Origin: Shewanella sp. OPT22
GTDB lineage: Bacteria; Pseudomonadota; Gammaproteobacteria; Enterobacterales; Shewanellaceae
NCBI RefSeq assembly: GCF_004168585.1
Contig: NZ_PGVH01000043.1
Location: 124,001 to 188,000 of the forward strand
Length of the DNA: 64,000 bases
Direction: 5' to 3'
In this document: piece by piece, positions 36,647 to 46,222 of the stretch
Position numbering within the stretch: the stretch's first letter is position 1
Layout of the letters: every line of letters starts with the position of its first letter
The notes under the pieces: generated by a model
The model's input: only the letters and a program-made list of their open reading frames with translations
Told to the model about the DNA's origin: nothing
Database searches by the model: none
Program-made: the position numbers and the translations under genes

Positions 36647-37456
36647 TTACTTCTTATAATCCATAATCCAGTCATGATCAGGGTCGTTATTAAATACCCA
36701 GCGACGATCTGGCCCAGCCATTACGTTTAAATAGTAAAGTTCATAGCCATGAGGAGCACCAACTGGGTGATAGCCTTTAGGCACCATAACCACATCTTTA
36801 TCTTCAACGCTCATGGTTTCATCTATGCTGCGATCATCAGTATAAACACGTTGGAAAGCAAAACCTTGGCTTGGGTTGATTCTATGATAATAGGTTTCTT
36901 CTAGTTGGCTTTCTCGTTCACCATTATCTGTATCATGCTTGTGTGGTGGGTAACTTGACCAATTGCCGTCAGGAGTAATCACTTCAACCACTAATAAACT
37001 GTCAGCGTCATTTTCACCAAAGACAATATTACAAACTAAACGCTCATTAGTACCATGACCACGGCTGATGTAATTTAATTGTTCTGGTGTAATTAAACGG
37101 GCAGGGCGTTCAGTCTTAGCTGGTGCTTTACAAACAGCGATTTCAACATCACCGATTGCTTCAAGTTCAATAGCTTGATTGCGTCCTACGAAAACAGCAT
37201 AAGGTGGTGTGCGTTCAAAAGGGCCTTTACGTGAACCAATATTAGACCATTGGTATTCGCCAGACTTAACATTAGCTTTACCACCAACAATCACAAAGCA
37301 TAGTTCTAAGTCTTTAGATTCCTGAATCAGATTTTGACCGTCTTTTAATTCAAATACTTCGAAACCGACATAATCCCAATTTGCAGACTCAGGTGTAATA
37401 TTTTGAATGCGACCAACAGAATCTGCTGCTTTTGTTTTCGACAATAAATAAGACAT
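36647..37456 (-). CDS. iolB: 5-deoxy-glucuronate isomerase
   Basis: IolB converts 5-deoxy-glucuronate to 5-dehydro-2-deoxygluconate in inositol catabolism. The 269-residue bicupin carries metal ligands in YPPHKHDT and LEETYYHRI (about residues 175-200) and the conserved VMVPKGYHPVGAPHGYELYYLN (shown in part). Length is normal. It lies six bases after iolG. A duplicate 3' fragment is present at 32912-33157. Confidence 0.95.
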   Translation of the reverse strand: MSYLLSKTKAADSVGRIQNITPESANWDYVGFEVFELKDGQNLIQESKDLELCFVIVGGKANVKSGEYQWSNIGSRKGPFERTPPYAVFVGRNQAIELEAIGDVEIAVCKAPAKTERPARLITPEQLNYISRGHGTNERLVCNIVFGENDADSLLVVEVITPDGNWSSYPPHKHDTDNGERESQLEETYYHRINPSQGFAFQRVYTDDRSIDETMSVEDKDVVMVPKGYHPVGAPHGYELYYLNVMAGPDRRWVFNNDPDHDWIMDYKK

Positions 37457-37462
37457 GATGGT

Positions 37463-38470
37463 TTAACCTTTTAAGTTAACAGATACTGCTTTTTTAGTCT
37501 TAAATGACTCCAAGGCAGCTTCAGCAAGTAAAAGGGCATTTAAACCGTCTTTTTCATCAGCCAGTGGTTTAGCATTACCACGCAAAACTTCAATAAAGTT
37601 ATTAAGTTCAAGACGGTAAGCATTGGCGTAACGTTCTAAAAAGAAGTGCTGAGGTTTAGCAGTAGTCGTGCCTTGGTTGCCGGTTATCACTAAACCATTT
37701 TCAAGCTTATTATTGACTTGAAGCATACCTTCGGAGCCGAATGCTTCAATGCGTTGGTCATAACCGTAAACGGCACGGCGACTGTTGCTAATTTGGCACA
37801 GTTTACCGCTCTCTGTTTTTAAGGTTACTAGTGCTGTGTCAATATCACCTGCATCACCGATAGCGGCATCAACCAGACAACTGCCATTAGCAAACACCTC
37901 AACAGGCTCTTCACCTAATAGCCATCGGGCCATATCAAAGTCGTGGATCATCATATCTTTGAAAAGACCACCAGAAACTTTGACGTATTCTGCTGGTGGA
38001 GGAGAAGGGTCGCGGCTTGTGATTTGAACAATTTCTGTTGAACCAATTTGTCCATTTCGAATCGCTTGTTGTAGCTCTGCAAACATTGGGTCAAAACGAC
38101 GGTTAAAGCCGATAGCACAATGTACTTTGCTTTCTTTAACGGTACGCAAGCAAGCTTCTACACGCTCAACAGTTAGATCAACAGGCTTTTCGCAAAAAAT
38201 GTGTTTGCCTGCAAGTGCGCTGCGTTCGATTAAATCAGCGTGAGTATCGGTTGAGCTTGCAATGATTACCGCATGAATTTCAGGATCTGCAAGTGCCGTT
38301 TCAACATCAACAACGGTAGCACCGAGTTGATTTGCTACTTTTTCGGCAGCCTCTGGGAAAACGTCGACAACGTATTTGATTTGAACATCAGGGTTTTGTG
38401 CGGCGCAGTTCGCATGGATAGTACCGATTCGACCAGCACCAAAGAGACAGAGATTAAACATCAGCATCAT
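37463..38470 (-). CDS. iolG: inositol 2-dehydrogenase
   Basis: IolG oxidises myo-inositol to 2-keto-myo-inositol with NAD+. The 335-residue protein has a Rossmann motif GAGRIGTIHA at the N-terminus, the catalytic lysine in IFCEKPVDL (about residue 97) and the Asp/His pair in MIHDFDMARWL. It is the first gene of a four-gene operon (iolG-iolB-phosphoesterase-GH31). A perfect 16-bp palindrome lies 69 bp upstream. An ATG one codon downstream of the first is equally possible as start. Confidence 0.94.
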   Translation of the reverse strand: MMLMFNLCLFGAGRIGTIHANCAAQNPDVQIKYVVDVFPEAAEKVANQLGATVVDVETALADPEIHAVIIASSTDTHADLIERSALAGKHIFCEKPVDLTVERVEACLRTVKESKVHCAIGFNRRFDPMFAELQQAIRNGQIGSTEIVQITSRDPSPPPAEYVKVSGGLFKDMMIHDFDMARWLLGEEPVEVFANGSCLVDAAIGDAGDIDTALVTLKTESGKLCQISNSRRAVYGYDQRIEAFGSEGMLQVNNKLENGLVITGNQGTTTAKPQHFFLERYANAYRLELNNFIEVLRGNAKPLADEKDGLNALLLAEAALESFKTKKAVSVNLKG

Positions 38471-38538
38471 GCCTTTTATTATTATTTATAGGGACTAATG
38501 CTACGATAATAAAATTAATGTTTCAATATATGTTTTTG

Positions 38539-38554
38539 TGAAATTTAAATTTCA
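38539..38554. promoter_or_regulatory. predicted IolR operator upstream of iolG
   Basis: TGAAATTTAAATTTCA is a perfect 16-bp palindrome. Related sites occur before the GH13 operon, the TonB receptor and iolC, all near the only RpiR-type regulator in the window. Confidence 0.72.
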
Positions 38555-38575
38555 TATTGTAAGTTTTGATAAAGA

Positions 38576-38597
38576 AAGGGCAATTTCAATTGCCCTT
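38576..38597 (-). terminator. terminator of the GH13-symporter-regulator operon
   Basis: AAGGGCAATT / AATTGCCCTT is a perfect 10-bp stem with a very short loop, 12 bases past the regulator stop. On the minus strand it is followed by TTTCTTTAT. Confidence 0.75.
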
Positions 38598-38608
38598 AAA
38601 AGAATTAA

Positions 38609-39436
38609 CTATTTATCTAAGAAAACTAAGCTAGTTGCAAGGGTTTGAGCGAGGAGCATGGTGGCAGATAGTGATCTAAATGTGTGAACTTCAGCATCAT
38701 GAACGGTAAATGAAACAGTCGCATTTCGTGAAATAGGGCTAAAGCCATTATCAGAAATAGCAATATAGGGTGTTTTACTGCTCGATACGTGCTGAATGAC
38801 TTCGAGTGCCTCAGAAGAATAAGGGTGAAAGCTAGTAACAATTAATAAATCTTTCTCTGTAATTGCTGAACACTGCTCTTTGAGTAGTCCGCCCATTCCA
38901 TCCAGCAAGTGTACCTTACAACCTGCATGACTTAGTGCGTAAGTTAAATAAGTTGATATCGGTAATGAGCGTCGTTGGCCACTTAAATATATATGGTCTG
39001 CAGACTTTATCAATTGAACAGCACTATTTAAGCTATCGGCTGAAATACCTTGTTGTAAATGCTGCAACGAAATGATGTTTTCGCGGCAATACTGTTGCAG
39101 TAAAGCAGATGGAGTGTCACCCTCAGCTGCTTCCATATTCACCATATCATGGCTGATACGTTCTTTATAACTTGCCGTTTGCGAAGTGACATAGGATTGA
39201 AAAACACGCTGCATTTCACTAAAACCTGAATAATTAAAGGCTTTAGCAAAACGAATTAATGCAGAAGGAGGCACTCCAGCTTCCTTTGCAATATTGGCTA
39301 CTGTTTCCAATGCCATAGCCGTTGGATGCTCTAATGCGAAACTTGCAATATCTCTTAACCGATTACTCAGTGTAGGGTATTGTTCGGCGATTCTCGCATT
39401 CAGAGTTTCGTAAGCTTTAATAGCATTATCAGACAT
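38609..39436 (-). CDS. iolR: MurR/RpiR family transcriptional regulator (probable IolR)
   Basis: This 275-residue regulator has an N-terminal HTH_6 domain (LETVANIAKEAGVPPSALIRFAKAFNYSGFSEMQ, about residues 40-73) and a C-terminal SIS sugar-binding domain (ADHIYLSGQRRS to about residue 260). RpiR-type IolR proteins repress inositol genes in Sinorhizobium and Salmonella. Its position between the symporter and iolG, and the shared palindromes in the cluster, support that role. Effector is probably a late inositol catabolite; this is inferred. It is the third gene of the GH13-SSS-regulator operon, 14 bp after the symporter gene. Confidence 0.85.
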   Translation of the reverse strand: MSDNAIKAYETLNARIAEQYPTLSNRLRDIASFALEHPTAMALETVANIAKEAGVPPSALIRFAKAFNYSGFSEMQRVFQSYVTSQTASYKERISHDMVNMEAAEGDTPSALLQQYCRENIISLQHLQQGISADSLNSAVQLIKSADHIYLSGQRRSLPISTYLTYALSHAGCKVHLLDGMGGLLKEQCSAITEKDLLIVTSFHPYSSEALEVIQHVSSSKTPYIAISDNGFSPISRNATVSFTVHDAEVHTFRSLSATMLLAQTLATSLVFLDK

Positions 39437-39450
39437 ATTTTCCTTCTATT

Positions 39451-40905
39451 TTATGATTCAGCAGCGGTTTCAGAGCTGTCTTTGTTAAGTAATGACAAAC
39501 CAATAAATTCAGCTTTTTGATTAAATAAATATCGATTTATGGTTAGAGCGAAAGTAACACTAAGACATAAAGTAATAAACATTAAGTGAATATAATGCAA
39601 CGGTGTCCATGCCCAAGTAAATACAGCGTATAAACCAATACCGAATAGAACAGCTAAGACGATAGAGCGGCCATCAATATTTCTGAAGAATAAACCGGTT
39701 ATGAATGCCGACAAAATTGGCATGGATAATAGCCCATTTAGTTGTTGCATTAAAGCCATGATCCCTTGTGCGTTCATGTACATAGGGAGAGCAATTAGTG
39801 AAATTAACACTAGAAGAATGGAAATAATGACGCTAATAGTACGGACATTTACATTAGGGTTAACGTGTTTTTGATGCAAGTCACATACATACAGTGCCGC
39901 TGAAGCGTTAATAATACTATTATAAGTGCTTAAAATTGTCCCTAACATGACAGCTGCAAATGCACCAGAAAGCCAACTAGGTAAAACCTCTCTAACAATC
40001 GTACCATAGGATAGATCACCAATATCACCAAAAAGTTTAAATGCAACAATACCCGGAATAACAACGACTGGTGGAACAATCAATAATCGGATGATTGCAG
40101 TAGCATACACACCTTTTTGTGCCTCTTTGAGTGACTTACCGGCTAATGCACGTTGTGTAATGTTTTGATTTGTTCCCCAATAAAATATTTGGATGAAAAA
40201 CATACCAGTGAGAAGTGTATGCCATGGGATATCAGAATCATCTGAACCAATCAGAGTCAATTTTTCTGCCGGAATGCCGCTGAAATCAAAATTGATTGCA
40301 GCTAATGACAAGTAAGTAACGAGAACTCCCATTATCAGTAAACCAATACCATTAAACGTATCGGAAACTGCAACAGCTCTTAAACCACCAAAAATAGCGT
40401 ACGAACCACCCACAACAGCAATGATTACTGCAATGAAATATTGTGGCACTTCAATATTAAAGAGACTCGTCATAAATAGAGAGCCGGTAAACAGAAGAAT
40501 GGGTAAGTAAATAAAAACGTTACCGAGCAAAAATAATAAAGAAATTGTGGTGCGAATATTTGGATTATTGTAACGTTTTTCTAGCAGCTCGGTAGTCGTA
40601 GTACATTTATATCGGTAATAAATAGGTAGCAATATTTTAGCTAACACTAACATACCTACTACAGCTGTAAGTTCCCACAGCACAACTAAAGTCGTTTGCG
40701 CACCATTTAAGCCAACGAGCGTATCAGTACTGATGTTGGTTAAGGTCAGTGAGCCTGCAATAAAAATCCAGCTTAAACCTTTACCGGCTAAAAAATACTC
40801 TCTGTTGGTATTGCCTGTATGAACTGCTCCTCTACACTTAAAATAAGTGATGAGGGCGATCAATCCAGTGATCCCCAAAAAGATAAATAATTGCAAGATG
40901 TCCAT
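39451..40905 (-). CDS. sodium:solute symporter (SSS family)
   Basis: This 484-residue inner-membrane protein has about 13 helices and SSS motifs such as LSWIFIAGSLTLTNISTDTLVG near the N-terminus and GGLRAVAVSDTFNGIGLL (the sodium symporter signature region). SGLT-like members carry sugars or inositols with Na+. The cluster suggests myo-inositol or an inositol glycoside as cargo. It lies between the GH13 gene (24-bp gap) and the RpiR regulator gene. Confidence 0.9.
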   Translation of the reverse strand: MDILQLFIFLGITGLIALITYFKCRGAVHTGNTNREYFLAGKGLSWIFIAGSLTLTNISTDTLVGLNGAQTTLVVLWELTAVVGMLVLAKILLPIYYRYKCTTTTELLEKRYNNPNIRTTISLLFLLGNVFIYLPILLFTGSLFMTSLFNIEVPQYFIAVIIAVVGGSYAIFGGLRAVAVSDTFNGIGLLIMGVLVTYLSLAAINFDFSGIPAEKLTLIGSDDSDIPWHTLLTGMFFIQIFYWGTNQNITQRALAGKSLKEAQKGVYATAIIRLLIVPPVVVIPGIVAFKLFGDIGDLSYGTIVREVLPSWLSGAFAAVMLGTILSTYNSIINASAALYVCDLHQKHVNPNVNVRTISVIISILLVLISLIALPMYMNAQGIMALMQQLNGLLSMPILSAFITGLFFRNIDGRSIVLAVLFGIGLYAVFTWAWTPLHYIHLMFITLCLSVTFALTINRYLFNQKAEFIGLSLLNKDSSETAAES

Positions 40906-40929
40906 TCTTTATTCCTATTTTTATTATTG

Positions 40930-42543
40930 TTATTTAATCTTGGCTATAAGCACTTGCCAAGGTTTGAGTATTAGACTGTTTTCTTGGAAACTTGGAATGC
41001 CAAATGACCAATCTAATGAAAGGTTACTCTCAAGAACGCATTCTTTTTCATGCTCGCTCATATTGATAATTACTAAGCAAGTTTCTTGTTTCAATATTCG
41101 TTTAAATGACAAAACATTCGTTGCAGTGTTGAAGAATTCTATATTTCCTTTTATTAAAGCAGCATGTTGCTTACGGATAGCTAAGAGCTCTTTAAAGTAG
41201 TTAAGCACTGATTGAGCATTATTCACCTGTTTGTTTACAGCGTTTTGTTCATGAGTTGATGAAATGGGTAGCCAAGTTTGATCTGTTGAAGAAAAACCTG
41301 AAGACTTTGAACTGTCCCATACCATTGGGGTTCGACAGCCATCTCGGCCTTTGTAATCAGGCCAAAAAGTAATACCAAAAGGATCAACTAACTTATCAAA
41401 CGGAACGTTAGCCTCTTCAAGTCCAAGTTCTTCACCTTGATAGATGCAAATACTACCTTTGAGCGAGACAATCATAGAAAGCATGGCTTTATTAAAAGAA
41501 AGTTTATCTCTTACGTCATCTCCCCAGCGAGTTGAGAACCGAACAGAATCATGGTTTCCGAGTGACCAGCATGGCCAACCATCACCAATTTTTGAATCAG
41601 TATTTGAAACCACTTGCTTTATAAAGCTTGCTGATTTGTGTTCCGCAAGTAAATCAGCGGTATAACACATGTGTAGTCTGTCTGTGCCACGTGTGTAGTC
41701 AGACATCATTGAAATAGTATCTTGTACGCTACCGATTTCACCAAGTGTCGTTCTGGCATCATATTCATCAATTAAACTACGAATTCTTTGTAGAAATTCA
41801 GCATTTTCAGGACGGTTAACATTATAGGTTTGAGATTGATATGCTCTAGGATTCGAACTGTTCATCCCTTGGATCGGAACATTTGGATCTTTAGGCGGAT
41901 TGTTACGAAGTAATTTATCACAGAAATACATATTGACGGTATCCAGTCTAAAACCGTCAACACCTAATTCTAACCAAAAACGTAGTACCTCTAAAACTGC
42001 ACTTTGAACTTGAGGGTTGTGATAGTTCAGATCTGGCTGGCTCGATAAAAAGTTATGTAAATAATATTGGCCACGCTTTGTATCGTAAGTCCATGCGCTA
42101 CCTCCAAAGAAAGAAAGCCAGTTGTTGGGAGGTGTCCCATCTGTTTTTGGTTCTGCCCAGACATACCAATCGGTTTTATCATTTTTTTTGCACTGTTTAC
42201 TTTCAGTAAACCATGTGTGTTGATCTGATGTATGGCTAAGAACTTGGTCGATAATGACCTTGATTCCTGCATTGTGTGCTTCTGTAATCAAATCTTTAAA
42301 GTCTTGCAACGTTCCAAAGGTTGGGTCTACATCTGTATAGTCTGAAACGTCATATCCAAAATCCTTCATAGGCGAAGTAAAAAAAGGGGATAGCCAAATT
42401 GCGTCTACTCCTAAACTGACTATGTAAGGCATTTTTTCAATAATACCTCTTAAATCACCAACACCATTACCAGTAGAATCTTTGAAGCTGCGAGGGTAGA
42501 TTTGGTAAATAATTGCACCACGCCACCAATCTAGATCTTTCAT
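40930..42543 (-). CDS. alpha-glucosidase, GH13 family
   Basis: This 537-residue cytoplasmic enzyme has the four conserved GH13 regions: IIDQVLSHTS, GVDGFRLDTVNMY with nucleophile Asp201, TLGEIGS with acid/base Glu269, and LGNHDSVRFSTRW with Asp332. The N-terminus DLDWWRGAIIYQIYPRSF is typical of alpha-glucosidases and oligo-1,6-glucosidases. There is no signal peptide. It leads the operon that also encodes the SSS symporter and IolR, so an imported alpha-glucoside, possibly glucosyl-inositol, may be its substrate. Confidence 0.93.
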   Translation of the reverse strand: MKDLDWWRGAIIYQIYPRSFKDSTGNGVGDLRGIIEKMPYIVSLGVDAIWLSPFFTSPMKDFGYDVSDYTDVDPTFGTLQDFKDLITEAHNAGIKVIIDQVLSHTSDQHTWFTESKQCKKNDKTDWYVWAEPKTDGTPPNNWLSFFGGSAWTYDTKRGQYYLHNFLSSQPDLNYHNPQVQSAVLEVLRFWLELGVDGFRLDTVNMYFCDKLLRNNPPKDPNVPIQGMNSSNPRAYQSQTYNVNRPENAEFLQRIRSLIDEYDARTTLGEIGSVQDTISMMSDYTRGTDRLHMCYTADLLAEHKSASFIKQVVSNTDSKIGDGWPCWSLGNHDSVRFSTRWGDDVRDKLSFNKAMLSMIVSLKGSICIYQGEELGLEEANVPFDKLVDPFGITFWPDYKGRDGCRTPMVWDSSKSSGFSSTDQTWLPISSTHEQNAVNKQVNNAQSVLNYFKELLAIRKQHAALIKGNIEFFNTATNVLSFKRILKQETCLVIINMSEHEKECVLESNLSLDWSFGIPSFQENSLILKPWQVLIAKIK

Positions 42544-42601
42544 GAATCAAATCCATATTTATAGTTATAAAGTTGTCTAAATATTTTCCATGTTTCTATA
42601 A

Positions 42602-42617
42602 TGGAATATTCATTTCA
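42602..42617. promoter_or_regulatory. predicted IolR operator upstream of the GH13 operon
   Basis: TGGAATATTCATTTCA lies 59 bp before the GH13 start and fits the palindrome seen upstream of iolG and iolC (inverted TGRAAW half-sites). Confidence 0.62.
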
Positions 42618-42865
42618 TGTTAAATGGCTTTTTTATGATATTCAAGACTGTTTTTAGCGTTCACGTAAACTCAGTGTTTTTAAAATGTTATTAATTTAGC
42701 TTGAGGTTTTAGCAATCCTACAATTTTACTGGATTTTTTTTATAGTATTAATGTTAAAATTCATACTGTTTCAAGGGGGAGGACTTACCACTCAAAGCCG
42801 TGCTAATTCTAAAAAAACGCATAAAAACAAGAACGTTTGAAATATTTGGAAATATTATATTTTCA

Positions 42866-42881
42866 TGAAATAAATTTTCCA
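42866..42881. promoter_or_regulatory. predicted IolR operator upstream of the TonB-dependent receptor
   Basis: TGAAATAAATTTTCCA reads TGGAAAATTTATTTCA on the minus strand, close to the GH13 site. A weaker inverted repeat (42847-42865) precedes it. Confidence 0.6.
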
Positions 42882-42884
42882 AAG

Positions 42885-42911
42885 TTGACATATTTGGAAT
42901 TATTGTAGTAT
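42885..42911 (+). promoter_or_regulatory. possible sigma-70 promoter for the TonB-dependent receptor
   Basis: TTGACA (42885-42890) is a consensus -35 element. TAGTAT (42906-42911) is a possible -10 at 15 bp, slightly short spacing. The predicted IolR operator ends four bases before the -35. Confidence 0.5.
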
Positions 42912-43042
42912 TTTTGTTCTCGACAGCCAACGTTCACTGTTGACGTAAACGTTAAGCTGTAAAACTAATAAGATAGAACATGTGCCTTAAAAAGTGCGCA
43001 AAGATGAATGGAAATGAACCCAAATTTGGGAGAGACATAATA

Positions 43043-45685
43043 ATGAGCAAGAAGCCATTTCAAAAAACGCTCGTTGCAAGTTCGGTATCTATGATGCTTG
43101 GCTTGGCAGCACCGGCGTTTGCAGCAGAAGAAAATCAAACTAATGCAGACTCTGATGTTGAGCGTATGGAAGTAAGCGGATATCGTTCTAGTGTGATTAA
43201 AGCACAAGCGTTAAAACGAGATGCCGTAGGATCACAAGATAGCATTGTTGCAGAAGACATCGCAGATTTCCCAGATCTAAACTTAGCAGAATCTCTACAA
43301 CGTATACCTGGTGTAACAATTACTCGTGACAACGGAGAAGGTCGTCAAATCGCACTTCGCGGTTTAGGTGCTGACTTTACTCGCACACAACTGAACGGTA
43401 TGGAAGCTTTGGCAACCAATGCTTCAATTCTTGACTCTCGTGGTTCGGTAAGTCGAACACGTAGCTTTGACTTTAATATTTTTGCGTCTGAATTATTTAA
43501 TCAGATTGATGTATATAAAACATTCGAAGCAAAACAAGATGAAGGTGGTATTGCTGGTACAGTTAATCTTCGTACTCCGAAACCATTTGATTATGATGGG
43601 TTTAATGGTGCTGTTTCTGCAAAGGGAGGTTACAACAGTGTATCTGAAGAATATAGCCCTCGTTTTGCTGCATTAGTATCAAATACTTGGAATGACTTTG
43701 GGGTAACTTTTTCTGCGGCACACAGTAAATCAAAGTCAGTTGAATTTGGTCATCGTAATTGGCAGTGGGAAAAATTTAAAGTTGGTAGTTTTGCTGATAA
43801 TTTATCTGCAGCAGATATCTCAACGTTAAGTAATGAAGACCTAGCGTATCCGGTAGCGAATACCCTGAGCTCTGTTTCAAATAACCAAACTCGTACTGGT
43901 ATTACTACTGCATTGCAATATCGACCAAATGATAGCTGGTCTTTTACCGCTGATATTATATACGGGAAATTAGATAGTGATGCACGAGAATACAATATTG
44001 CGACTCGTGGTTATGACCAAATTAATGATTATGAAATTCAAGGAAATAGCTTAGTTTACGCAAACTATCTTTCAGCAGATATGCGTAACGAGTCAAAGTT
44101 AAGCCAGTCAACTACTGAGTTTAATCAATATGTATTAGAAGTTGATGGTGTACTCACTGACGATTTAACCATGTCAGCTAAGTTTGGTTACTCGAAGTCT
44201 GAATTTGATGCGCCAGTTCATGACAAGGTTTACTTGATTGCTGAAGATCATGAGTTTAGTTTTGATTATCGTGACAGTAAGGCGGGTAATAATACTTATG
44301 ACTTTGATATTGCTGATCCTGCTGCCTATAAGTTGCATCGCGCTGATAACCGTGAAGACTTCATTAGTAATGAATTTACTACCTTTAAAGTAGACTTTAA
44401 TTATGCGCTAAATGATTTTAGTGATCTAGATTTTGGTGTCCAATATAAAGATTACGTAACAAATGGTTATGAGCGTCGTAATACGGTACGTAATCTAGAA
44501 GACTCAGGTATTTCATTTAGTGCAGGTGCGTTCAGTATAGCAAGTACTTCACCTTTTGCTGTTGCCGATGTTGCCGCTACAATGCCAAATATTGTGGCTG
44601 CAGGTATGAATGCAAGAGGCACTGATATTGCCTTCAGTCGTGATTTAGGGCCTGAGTTTAACCGCCCTGGAACAGCTTACGATGTTCAAGAAGAAACTTT
44701 AGCAGCCTACCTTCAATACAACTTCGAAGTTGAAAATGTAAGAGCTAATTTTGGCGTTCGTTACGTTACAACTGATGTTACATCTGATGGTTCTGTTTTC
44801 ATCAAGGATAATGGCACTTTTGAAGATGTATCAGTATCAAATGACTATGCAGAATGGTTGCCATCACTTAATCTTGCTATTGATTTGACTGATGATGTTG
44901 TTATGCGCTTTGCTGCTAACCGCAACTTAAGTCGCCCAAGTTTAGGTGATTTACGTGCAGCTGCGGATATAAATTTGGCCGGTGCGCAGATATCTAATGG
45001 TAATCCAGAGCTTAAACCATTCATTGCTGACTCATTTGATTTAGGTCTTGAGTACTACTTCGGTGAAGCCGATTACATTGCTTTAGGCTTGTTTTCTAAA
45101 GACATGGCTTCATTCGTTGTAACAGAATCTGATACAGTTTCCTATGCTGAAACAGGCTTGCCATTATCACTACAACCTCCAGGTGATGAAGGACGTGAGT
45201 ACAATATTTCACGCCCTGTTAACGGAGAGGGTGCAACCCTTACCGGCGCTGAGTTTGCTCTACAATACGAATTCTTAGCGGGCTTAGGTTTAATTGCTAA
45301 TGTGACCTATGCAGAATCAAGTACTGAAAATGACATTAATGGTGAATCTGTAAAAGCGACGTTATTAGGCTTATCAAAGGTTTCTTACAACTTAACAGCT
45401 TATTATGAAACAGATAACTGGGGAGCTAGAGTATCTCAAGCATACCGTGATGGTTATTTAGAGCGTGTAATTGGTTTTGTAAACGATTTCCAAGGTGTTG
45501 AATCTACGAGCTACTTTGATGCAAGCGTATATTATAATATTACGGAGAACTTAAAGATTTCTTTAGAAGGTATTAATCTTACTAATGAGAAACTTTATCG
45601 CTATCAAGATATTACTGATCGCCGTGCGACTACGGTATATGAAAGTGGTCGCAATATCTTATTAGGTGTTAACTATCGTTTTTAA
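43043..45685 (+). CDS. TonB-dependent receptor (carbohydrate type)
   Basis: This outer-membrane receptor is about 880 residues from the ATG at 43043. I chose that start because it gives a clean signal peptide (MSKKPFQKTLVASSVSMMLG ... FAAEE) after GGGAGAG; an in-frame ATG at 42980 would add 21 non-signal residues. The plug domain contains LAESLQRIPGVTITRDNGEG and IALRGLGADFTRTQLNGMEA, typical of the TonB-Xanth-Caul group used for oligosaccharides. The barrel ends in a terminal Phe (LLGVNYRF). It is divergent from the GH13-symporter-IolR operon and has its own operator-like palindrome, which suggests import of the substrate of the inositol cluster. Confidence 0.95.
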   Translation: MSKKPFQKTLVASSVSMMLGLAAPAFAAEENQTNADSDVERMEVSGYRSSVIKAQALKRDAVGSQDSIVAEDIADFPDLNLAESLQRIPGVTITRDNGEGRQIALRGLGADFTRTQLNGMEALATNASILDSRGSVSRTRSFDFNIFASELFNQIDVYKTFEAKQDEGGIAGTVNLRTPKPFDYDGFNGAVSAKGGYNSVSEEYSPRFAALVSNTWNDFGVTFSAAHSKSKSVEFGHRNWQWEKFKVGSFADNLSAADISTLSNEDLAYPVANTLSSVSNNQTRTGITTALQYRPNDSWSFTADIIYGKLDSDAREYNIATRGYDQINDYEIQGNSLVYANYLSADMRNESKLSQSTTEFNQYVLEVDGVLTDDLTMSAKFGYSKSEFDAPVHDKVYLIAEDHEFSFDYRDSKAGNNTYDFDIADPAAYKLHRADNREDFISNEFTTFKVDFNYALNDFSDLDFGVQYKDYVTNGYERRNTVRNLEDSGISFSAGAFSIASTSPFAVADVAATMPNIVAAGMNARGTDIAFSRDLGPEFNRPGTAYDVQEETLAAYLQYNFEVENVRANFGVRYVTTDVTSDGSVFIKDNGTFEDVSVSNDYAEWLPSLNLAIDLTDDVVMRFAANRNLSRPSLGDLRAAADINLAGAQISNGNPELKPFIADSFDLGLEYYFGEADYIALGLFSKDMASFVVTESDTVSYAETGLPLSLQPPGDEGREYNISRPVNGEGATLTGAEFALQYEFLAGLGLIANVTYAESSTENDINGESVKATLLGLSKVSYNLTAYYETDNWGARVSQAYRDGYLERVIGFVNDFQGVESTSYFDASVYYNITENLKISLEGINLTNEKLYRYQDITDRRATTVYESGRNILLGVNYRF

Positions 45686-45706
45686 TTAAGTAACCACCTA
45701 AAAGTT

Positions 45707-45742
45707 AAAGCACCTACATGAGTAATGTAGGTGCTTTTTTTT
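45707..45742 (+). terminator. rho-independent terminator after the TonB-dependent receptor
   Basis: A perfect 13-bp stem (AAAGCACCTACAT / ATGTAGGTGCTTT) with a GAGTA loop ends in eight T residues. Confidence 0.93.
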
Positions 45743-46184
45743 GCATTTTATAGATAGGGTATTCTCTATTAACGCATACTAGAGGTTTTGTTCATTATAG
45801 ACAGCGATTGTGAAGAGTGGTTGTTACTGCGTTTAGCTAATCAAATAATCATTATCTAGATTTTGATACTCAATATGACTCATGAGTAAGAACCTAAAGT
45901 CTTCAAGCATGAATCAGACCTCTGAAAAATAATTTAAATGTCCTTAATTCCAGTGACAATCTGATCTACTTCTTTTCATAAAATAGCTTTGTTCTATACC
46001 CAAAGGTAGAGAATGTAAGTTCTGATGGAATGGATTTTGTTAGAGTAATAGATTCAATTTATGTGTAAATGAACAGTGTTTAAGTGATTGATAAAAAGTA
46101 AATCACAAACTAGCGAGCTTGTTAAATGAAGAAATAGCTTGTGGAGTTATATGAAAGGTTGAACTTTATGGAGGTCTTTGAAGT
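45743..46184. other. gene-free stretch
   Basis: About 440 bp between the receptor terminator and the GPH symporter gene. It is AT-rich and shows no open frame, tRNA-like sequence or repeat that I can recognise. Confidence 0.5.
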
Positions 46185-46212
46185 TGAGCCTCATTCAATG
46201 ATAAGGCTCAAT
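46185..46212 (-). terminator. hairpin at the 3' end of the GPH symporter gene
   Basis: TTGAGCCT (46185-46192) pairs perfectly with AGGCTCAA (46205-46212) just past the stop. There is no strong T tract, so termination is likely but not certain. Confidence 0.55.
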
Positions 46213-46222
46213 TCTGTGGCGC

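Noticed and set aside
42980-43042. Upstream in-frame ATG for the TonB-dependent receptor
   Set aside because: The added 21 residues are charged and would bury the signal peptide; the ATG at 43043 has a better ribosome binding site.
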